Below are positions 9,107-15,481 of a stretch of DNA of 15,481 nucleotides, one piece after another; within the stretch, counting starts at the first letter, position 1, and the number at the start of each line of letters is the position of its first letter. Location: contig JALWNS010000266.1 in the NCBI GenBank assembly GCA_027083655.1, positions 1 through 15,481 on the forward strand, read 5' to 3'. The notes under the pieces were generated by a model. That model was not told the origin of the DNA, made no database searches, and saw nothing but the letters and a program-made list of their open reading frames with translations. The translations under genes were made by a program, and so were the position numbers. Source of the DNA: Bacteroidales bacterium (GTDB taxonomy: Bacteria; Bacteroidota; Bacteroidia; Bacteroidales; S143-33).

Positions 9107-9114
9107 TAATATTG
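9107..9114 (+). promoter_or_regulatory. Possible -7 element of the rplS promoter
   Basis: TAATATTG matches the Bacteroidota -7 consensus TAnnTTTG at all but one fixed position. It lies 43 bases before the rplS start codon in a very AT-rich gap. No convincing -33 TTG is seen at the usual 17-23 base spacing, so the call is weak. Confidence 0.25.
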
Positions 9115-9157
9115 CAGTCCGTTTGGAAAGAGTTTAAACATTGAAAAACAGAAAACC

Positions 9158-9532
9158 ATGGACCAACTAATTCGTATAGTTGAAGATTCTTTTAAAACAG
9201 AGAGAAAACAGGAGTTCCCAGAATTCTCAACAGGTGATACAATCACTGTTTATTATCGAATCAAAGAAGGAAACAAGGAGCGTGTACAGGCTTTCCGCGG
9301 TGTAGTTATACAACGTCGTGGTAAGGGATTGACCGAGACCTTCACAGTTAGAAAAATCTCTGACGGTATAGGCGTCGAAAGAATTTTCCCAATCAACTCC
9401 CCATTCATAGAAAAGATTGAGGTTAACAAACGCGGTAAAGTACGCCGTTCACGTATTTTCTATTTCCGTAATCTCTCTGGTAAGAAAGCACGTATTAAAG
9501 AAAAACGTGATTATTCTAAAAAGTCTAATTAA
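9158..9532 (+). CDS. rplS: 50S ribosomal protein L19
   Basis: Ribosomal protein L19 of the large subunit, located at the interface with the 30S subunit. The 124 residues cover the whole family: an N-terminal helix ([12 protein letters not shown]), the core strand [15 protein letters not shown], the hallmark [13 protein letters not shown], then [17 protein letters not shown] and the basic tail [21 protein letters not shown]. The length is slightly above the usual 115-120 because of a short basic C-terminal extension. In many bacteria rplS follows rpsP-rimM-trmD. Here it stands alone with its own upstream AT-rich region and its own terminator, as is common in Bacteroidota. No Shine-Dalgarno is evident before the ATG. 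Confidence 0.98.
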   Translation: MDQLIRIVEDSFKTERKQEFPEFSTGDTITVYYRIKEGNKERVQAFRGVVIQRRGKGLTETFTVRKISDGIGVERIFPINSPFIEKIEVNKRGKVRRSRIFYFRNLSGKKARIKEKRDYSKKSN

Positions 9533-9542
9533 GACTTAAAGC

Positions 9543-9584
9543 GGGGTTGGCCATTCAACACACAGATAGTCAACCCCTTTTCTT
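9543..9584 (+). terminator. Intrinsic terminator after rplS
   Basis: GGGGTTG (9543-9549) pairs with CAACCCC (9571-9577) and is followed directly by TTTTCTT. The 21-base loop is long, so a weaker alternative pairing inside it is possible. It starts 10 bases after the rplS stop and lies before the TPR gene, which therefore either has its own promoter or relies on readthrough. Confidence 0.75.
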
Positions 9585-9620
9585 GTTAACATTACAAATC
9601 AGACGAAAAAATTTTTCCCA

Positions 9621-10319
9621 ATGGCAAAGAAGACATCTACCAAGCCCAAAAAAGACCTCGTTGACAACATCGAAGAAGATCTTACAAAATTTGAGCTCTT
9701 CTTCCAGAAATATCAAAATTATATCCTCTGGGGACTTGTTGCTATTATAGCTATAGTTGCCCTTGCTTGGGGCTACCAAAAGTATATTAAACAACCCCGC
9801 GAAAAAGAAGCCCTCTCACAGATGTTTGTTGCAGAAAAATATTTTGCCATAGACTCTTTTCAGGTTGCTCTCAATGGAATAGACCAATATCCAGGTTTCT
9901 TACAAATAATAGAAGACTACAAAGGTACTAAAGCCGCTAACCTAGCTTATTATTATGCAGGTGTATGTTATGCTAATATTGGCCAGTGGCAAGATGCTAT
10001 AGACTACCTTAAAAAATTCAACACAAAAGACCTTTATCTAAACTCTACGAAATACGGGTTAATAGGTGATGCTTATGTCGAACTTGGTATGCTCGATAAA
10101 GCTGTAGACGCCTACAAAAAATCAATAGACGACTATCCTAATCACCTGACTACACCTGTTTACATGAAAAAATTGGGTCTTATTTATGAGAAATTAGGCA
10201 AGTACAAGAAAGCAAAGGATATATACGAGGATCTCTACCGCAATTACCCTGCTAGCAACGAAGGCCGCACTATCGAAAAATATATCGAACGTGCCAAATA
10301 TCACTTGCAAGAAAAATAA
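9621..10319 (+). CDS. Membrane-anchored tetratricopeptide repeat protein
   Basis: A 232-residue protein with a basic, cytoplasmic-looking N-terminus (MAKKTSTKPKK), one transmembrane helix at about 34-51 (ILWGLVAIIAIVALAWG) and a soluble C-terminal region with three clear TPR units at about 104-133, 142-174 and 180-212. Typical TPR positions are visible in YYAGVCYANIGQWQDAIDYL and LGLIYEKLGKYKKAKDIYED. The layout (short N-terminus, one helix, TPR domain outside the cytoplasm) resembles YfgM, an ancillary SecYEG/periplasmic chaperone partner in Enterobacteria. It is a conserved, unnamed family in Bacteroidota. It lies between the rplS terminator and the strong terminator shared with ligA, so it is probably monocistronic. 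The TPR and anchor calls are firm; the YfgM-like role is an inference from architecture. Confidence 0.9.
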   Translation: MAKKTSTKPKKDLVDNIEEDLTKFELFFQKYQNYILWGLVAIIAIVALAWGYQKYIKQPREKEALSQMFVAEKYFAIDSFQVALNGIDQYPGFLQIIEDYKGTKAANLAYYYAGVCYANIGQWQDAIDYLKKFNTKDLYLNSTKYGLIGDAYVELGMLDKAVDAYKKSIDDYPNHLTTPVYMKKLGLIYEKLGKYKKAKDIYEDLYRNYPASNEGRTIEKYIERAKYHLQEK

Positions 10320-10339
10320 GTGGGCATCTATACATCAAC

Positions 10340-10380
10340 GACAAAAAGAGGAGGCATCTTTGATGCCTCCTCTTTTTGTC
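10340..10380. terminator. Bidirectional intrinsic terminator between the TPR gene and ligA
   Basis: A perfect palindrome: 19-base arms at 10340-10358 and 10362-10380 around a TTT loop. The core GAGGAGGCATC is flanked by an A5 run on the left and a T5 run on the right, so RNA from either strand ends in a GC-rich hairpin plus U-tract. It sits between convergent genes, one base away from the ligA stop codon at 10382, and should stop both transcripts. Confidence 0.93.
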
Positions 10381-10381
10381 A

Positions 10382-12400
<2,019 letters not shown>

Positions 12401-12512
12401 TTATATTTTTCGTTTAGAAGCTTGTATGCTAATATATTTTCGTAAATAGTAAATTTTTATTTTGCAATAATATTTTAATTTTTTTTATTTTACATAAATA
12501 TTTATTGAATGC

Positions 12513-14045
12513 ATGAAGCCTCAAGAACCTACAAATAACAAAGACAACACCTACAATAACTGCTCTACTCTTTCGGTTTTCCGTACTCTCGAGGAAAATC
12601 ATATTGAGTATGCGTACATTGGCCATTTCACTAATGGCATAACAGACTCTATCCTCTCTCTCGCAGAGTTAAATTTACAACTATTAAACGAAAGCATCAA
12701 AATACGCAAACGGGTCTATTTCATTCTGGTCGAAGGATTACAAAATATCACCAGGCACCAGGAATTTTCCCCGACACATGCTGACAAAAGTGGCGGACTT
12801 ATCATACAACACACTGATAACCAGTTTATTATTACAACAATTAATCATATTTCAACATCTGAAAAAGACAAAATAAAATTACACATAGACAAGATAAATA
12901 ATCTCAAAGAAGATGAACTAAAAGTATATTATAGACAAATACTAGAACAACAAAAGCTCTCGAGCAAAGGCGGTGCAGGTCTTGGACTAATAGAAATTGC
13001 CCGCAAATCAAACAACAAACTTTTATATGCTTTCGAGGATCTGAATAACGGCTACTCAATTTTTTTCTTACAGACACAGATTAGTCCTAACAAAAACGAG
13101 AATATCAGTTTAAACAATAAAAGAAACTTAGTACTAATAAAGCAAATATACCACCAACTGGTGGACTGTTCTATCCTGTTCTCTATATCTGGTATTTTCG
13201 TACAGGATAAGATTGTCTATATGCTCTCTCTGTTAGAGAAACGCCTCAAAGGAAAAGCCTCGAACAAAAACAAAATCTTCAATATAATAGTCGAGCTATT
13301 ACAAAATATAGTAAGTCACGCAGACGATTATGAAATAAATAACAAACTTGGGCATTACGGTATTTTCTACATTGCAGAAAAAAATGACTATCTACTAATA
13401 ACAACAGGGAATTACGTCCGCAATGAAAAAATCGATTTAATCCGTGACAATCTCGACTCTATCAATTCACTTTCTATACGTGAACTTACAGAGAGACACC
13501 GGAATATCCTCAAAGTCTTCAAAAGCGGAGGAAATAAAAACCAGACAGGATTGGGGTTAATTAACCTGCGAATGAAAACACGTGAAAAGATAAATTACTC
13601 ATTTGTCAAAGTCGATGACAATTTTAGTTTCATATCAATCGAAGTGCGCATGAAAAAAGAAACTCCCCGTTCTTACACATTATCTATCAAAAGCACTGAT
13701 ACAACCCCAGAAATACTACTCTCTTTTAACGATTCTAAATACTTTTTCAAAGGTAAATGCTTACCTAAAGATCCCAAAGCATTCTTTATGCCTGTGTACA
13801 ACTGGTTTGTTGATTACGAAAAAAATCCCCGGAATCTTACGCCTATTACTTTTGATTTTGAGCAAATAAACTCAGGATCAAAAAAAGCCCTCATAAAGCT
13901 TTTTAAAATTCTAGAGCAAATCAACGACAAAACCATTATAAGTATTAAATGGGTATACGACCAGACAGAAAGTCCTGTATATCAATTTGGCCAGGAATTA
14001 CAAAAAAAATTCCCAACAATTGAGTTCAAGTTCATTAAGAAATGA
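12513..14045 (+). CDS. Tandem SiaB-type kinase domains fused to a SiaC-like (DUF1987) domain
   Basis: A 510-residue cytoplasmic protein with no signal peptide or membrane helix. Two repeats of the SiaB/DUF6272 kinase family (GHKL-like ATPase fold) span about 20-190 and 205-382. Repeat 1 has the N-box EGLQNI (Glu74, Asn78) and the ATP-lid motif KGGAGLGL (152-159). Repeat 2 has ELLQNI (Glu261, Asn265), TTGNYV (297-302) and QTGLGL (344-349). Residues of about 386-510 form a SiaC-like domain: TTPEI, PVYNWFVDY, INSGSKK and IKWVYDQ. In Pseudomonas aeruginosa the SiaB kinase phosphorylates SiaC on a Thr, SiaA (PP2C) reverses this, and unmodified SiaC activates the diguanylate cyclase SiaD. Here kinase and substrate-like domains are one chain, and a free SiaC is encoded nearby. 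The nucleotidyltransferase starts 4 bases after the stop, so the two are probably co-transcribed. Domain calls come from motif recognition; activity of each repeat is unknown. Confidence 0.85.
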   Translation: MKPQEPTNNKDNTYNNCSTLSVFRTLEENHIEYAYIGHFTNGITDSILSLAELNLQLLNESIKIRKRVYFILVEGLQNITRHQEFSPTHADKSGGLIIQHTDNQFIITTINHISTSEKDKIKLHIDKINNLKEDELKVYYRQILEQQKLSSKGGAGLGLIEIARKSNNKLLYAFEDLNNGYSIFFLQTQISPNKNENISLNNKRNLVLIKQIYHQLVDCSILFSISGIFVQDKIVYMLSLLEKRLKGKASNKNKIFNIIVELLQNIVSHADDYEINNKLGHYGIFYIAEKNDYLLITTGNYVRNEKIDLIRDNLDSINSLSIRELTERHRNILKVFKSGGNKNQTGLGLINLRMKTREKINYSFVKVDDNFSFISIEVRMKKETPRSYTLSIKSTDTTPEILLSFNDSKYFFKGKCLPKDPKAFFMPVYNWFVDYEKNPRNLTPITFDFEQINSGSKKALIKLFKILEQINDKTIISIKWVYDQTESPVYQFGQELQKKFPTIEFKFIKK

Positions 14046-14049
14046 GGCA

Positions 14050-14754
14050 ATGAAAGCAATGATTTTAGCTGCCGGATTAGGCACAAGACTGCGCCCATGG
14101 ACAGATGACAAGCCCAAAGCCCTCGTTCAATACAACCATAAGCCCCTACTCCAGTGGGTTATAGAAAAATTAAAGCTGTATGGATTTGACCAAATAATTA
14201 TTAATGTACACCACTTTGCAGATCAAATTATAGACTTTGTAAATAAAAATAATGCCTTTGACATAGAGATAGTTTTCTCAGACGAAAGAGATGAGCTATT
14301 GGACACAGGTGGCGGAATAAAAAAAGCACAATGGTACCTCCAGGATGTGCCCTTTTTTTTGGTCTATAACGTTGATATACTCTCTGAAATTGATTTGCAC
14401 AAACTGGTACAATCCCATAAAAAAGATGCTATAGCAACTCTTGCAGTACAAAAACGCCCTACAAGCCGTACACTTTTATTTGACAACCAGAGTCTTAACC
14501 TGTGTGGATGGAAAAACAAATCAACTGGGGCAGAAAAAATTATAAATAATTGCAATAACTATATAGAATTTGCATTCAGTGGTATACATCTCATTTCTAC
14601 AAAGATCTTTGATTTTTTGCCTTATGGTAAATACTCTATAATATCTGCTTATCTTGACATAGCCCAAAAACACCTCATAACTTTCTTTGACCATAGTAAT
14701 GACCAATGGAGAGATATGGGGCTTAAACAAAGCTATGAATCCAGCTTGAAATAA
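14050..14754 (+). CDS. MurU-like sugar-1-phosphate nucleotidyltransferase
   Basis: A 234-residue cytoplasmic enzyme of the NTP-transferase family, closest by eye to MurU, which makes UDP-MurNAc from MurNAc-1-phosphate and UTP in cell-wall recycling. The ATG at 14050 gives the canonical start MKAMILAAGLGTRLRPWTD; a longer frame from 13987 lies inside the previous gene and is rejected. Visible motifs: the nucleotide loop LAAGLGTRLRP, KPKAL (21-25), the acceptor-binding DTGGGI (85-90), a first metal Asp109 in YNVDIL and a second, Asp222, in WRDMG. The length matches MurU (about 225 residues) rather than longer GlmU or ManC enzymes. MurU is normally paired with the anomeric kinase AmgK; none is visible here. 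It lies 4 bases behind the SiaB-type fusion. Mannose-1-phosphate guanylyltransferase is the main alternative, as I cannot prove sugar or base specificity from motifs. Confidence 0.85.
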   Translation: MKAMILAAGLGTRLRPWTDDKPKALVQYNHKPLLQWVIEKLKLYGFDQIIINVHHFADQIIDFVNKNNAFDIEIVFSDERDELLDTGGGIKKAQWYLQDVPFFLVYNVDILSEIDLHKLVQSHKKDAIATLAVQKRPTSRTLLFDNQSLNLCGWKNKSTGAEKIINNCNNYIEFAFSGIHLISTKIFDFLPYGKYSIISAYLDIAQKHLITFFDHSNDQWRDMGLKQSYESSLK

Positions 14755-15104
14755 TTAAATGGCACACCAATAAACTGCGAAAGATCCTCTCCCAACTCCC
14801 GGAAATCATCATCAGCATAATACCAATTTATCTGAACATCATAGCCAAGCCCCTTAAGGTCAGACAAAAGACTAATCATTTCATAAATATGTACTTGAGA
14901 ACTAGTATTAAAAAAGTCAAGAGCAAAATTAACAATAGTTTTAGGAGCTGGATTTAAAATATATTCCCTCAACCATGATACTGGTTTTTGATAAAAATCA
15001 TGTGCATTCTCCAAAATAGATATACCTTTAATCGTTAGTGTACCATTTGTTTTAAAGTCTATTTCTGGACTTTTTTTTGTACCAGGTATAAATAAATCTT
15101 CCAT
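14733..15104 (-). CDS. SiaC family regulatory protein (DUF1987)
   Basis: A stand-alone 123-residue SiaC/DUF1987 protein, full length for the family. Visible family features: KSPEIDF (11-17), a GISILENAHDFY stretch (27-38), the PVSWLREY helix (41-48), FFNTSS (64-69), and the acidic NWYYADDDFRELGE segment (93-106). Thr67 in FFNTSS lies where P. aeruginosa SiaC carries its phosphorylated Thr68, so it is the likely target of a SiaB kinase; the tandem kinase encoded at 12513-14045 is the obvious candidate. The gene is convergent with the nucleotidyltransferase and their coding ends overlap by 22 bases. An A8 run on the coding strand (plus positions 15071-15078) falls in codons 9-12. In P. aeruginosa SiaC acts on a GGDEF enzyme; the partner here is not visible and may differ, since GGDEF proteins are scarce in Bacteroidota. 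Confidence 0.9.
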   Translation of the reverse strand: MEDLFIPGTKKSPEIDFKTNGTLTIKGISILENAHDFYQKPVSWLREYILNPAPKTIVNFALDFFNTSSQVHIYEMISLLSDLKGLGYDVQINWYYADDDFRELGEDLSQFIGVPFNYFKLDS

Positions 15105-15143
15105 TTTTGTTTACTTCCCTTTACTAAAACGAAAATTACATTA

Positions 15144-15176
15144 AAAATTTAGAAAATAAAAATTTCACCGTGACAA
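15144..15176 (-). promoter_or_regulatory. Possible Bacteroidota-type promoter of siaC
   Basis: On the - strand a TTG (plus 15174-15176) is followed after 22 bases by TAAATTTT (plus 15144-15151), which fits TTG-N17-23-TAnnTTTG with one mismatch. It lies in the 77-base gap between the HAD gene and siaC. In such AT-rich DNA this match could arise by chance. Confidence 0.3.
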
Positions 15177-15181
15177 TTTTA

Positions 15182-15481
15182 TCACACCCCTCTATCTATT
15201 AATGCTTGCCACACTGCACCCCACCCCGGGAAACCACCAAAATTACGATCATCAATATAAATATCTGCTAGAATTTTACGACTAACAGACAATGGATCAA
15301 ATTGTTCGTCAGGAGAATTTGCATTTACTGCCCAAAACTCCACCCCATTCTGTCGGCAGAACTCGACTGCTTCGTCCAATAATTTTCCAGTGCGATAGGT
15401 CCACAGAATTAATAAATGACCTCTGCGTTGCAACTCTTTTAGCGTTTGAAATGCAAAACGCTTTGGTTTGCCTATGCGAGG
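15182..15481 (-). CDS. BT0820-type HAD-superfamily hydrolase, 3' part only
   Basis: C-terminal 99 residues of a small HAD hydrolase; the frame is open to the right edge, so the start and the DxD nucleophile motif lie outside. The visible part opens with PRIGKPKRFAFQTLKELQ, then HAD motif II with its Thr in LLILWTYRTG, the segment LLDEAVEFCRQNGVEFWAVN, and the metal-binding motif IV acidic pair in IYIDDRNFGG, ending in GWGAVWQAL. This matches the family represented by Bacteroides thetaiotaomicron BT0820, presumably a phosphatase with unknown substrate. An internal TTG at 15433 should not be taken as the start because the family similarity continues upstream of it. It lies 77 bases before siaC on the same strand, so the two could share a transcript. 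Confidence 0.88.
   Translation of the reverse strand, partial: PRIGKPKRFAFQTLKELQRRGHLLILWTYRTGKLLDEAVEFCRQNGVEFWAVNANSPDEQFDPLSVSRKILADIYIDDRNFGGFPGWGAVWQALIDRGV

Noticed and set aside
13987..14049. Longer N-terminus for the nucleotidyltransferase, overlapping the kinase fusion.
   Set aside because: The family starts at MKAMILAAG, encoded from 14050; the extra 21 residues are a shadow of the SiaC-like domain in another frame.

Overview
The window looks like chromosomal DNA of a member of the Bacteroidota, probably Bacteroidales or a near relative. The evidence is an AT-rich base composition, almost no Shine-Dalgarno sequences, and several families typical of that phylum: a DUF5916 outer-membrane protein, a secreted GH3/serine-hydrolase fusion, lipoproteins with a short lipobox, a BT0820-type HAD hydrolase and SiaB/SiaC (DUF6272/DUF1987) proteins. 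I see no insertion sequence, prophage, CRISPR array, tRNA or rRNA. No intergenic gap reaches 300 bases; the longest (8970-9157) is the divergent promoter region between the DUF5916 gene and rplS.

Layout. Bases 1-824 hold the 3' part of an sbcD-like nuclease gene. Bases 877-6706 hold three tightly packed envelope genes on the + strand: a secreted seven-repeat propeller protein, a 1001-residue exported GH3 plus serine beta-lactamase-family protein that resembles a NagZ-AmiE fusion, and a beta-helix lipoprotein. The two junctions overlap by 7 and 4 bases. A strong hairpin without a T-tract (6723-6758) follows. Bases 6816-8969 (- strand) encode a DUF5916 outer-membrane barrel. Bases 9158-10319 (+) hold rplS with its own terminator and a membrane-anchored TPR protein. 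A perfect bidirectional terminator (10340-10380) separates the TPR gene from ligA, which runs on the - strand to 12394.

The most unusual part is the right end. Bases 12513-14045 encode a single protein made of two tandem SiaB-type kinase domains and a C-terminal SiaC-like domain. Four bases later comes a MurU-like sugar-1-phosphate nucleotidyltransferase (14050-14754). A free-standing SiaC protein (14733-15104, - strand) converges on it and overlaps its 3' end by 22 bases. Upstream of that siaC, on the same strand, is a BT0820-type HAD hydrolase cut by the window edge.

How the genes may work together (inference). The GH3/serine-hydrolase fusion could release sugars and peptides from peptidoglycan fragments outside the cytoplasm, and the MurU-like enzyme could return MurNAc-1-phosphate to UDP-MurNAc, although the two are about 9 kb apart. 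The fused SiaB-SiaB-SiaC protein and the free SiaC look like two parts of one phosphorylation switch. Its phosphatase and its output are not visible in the window.
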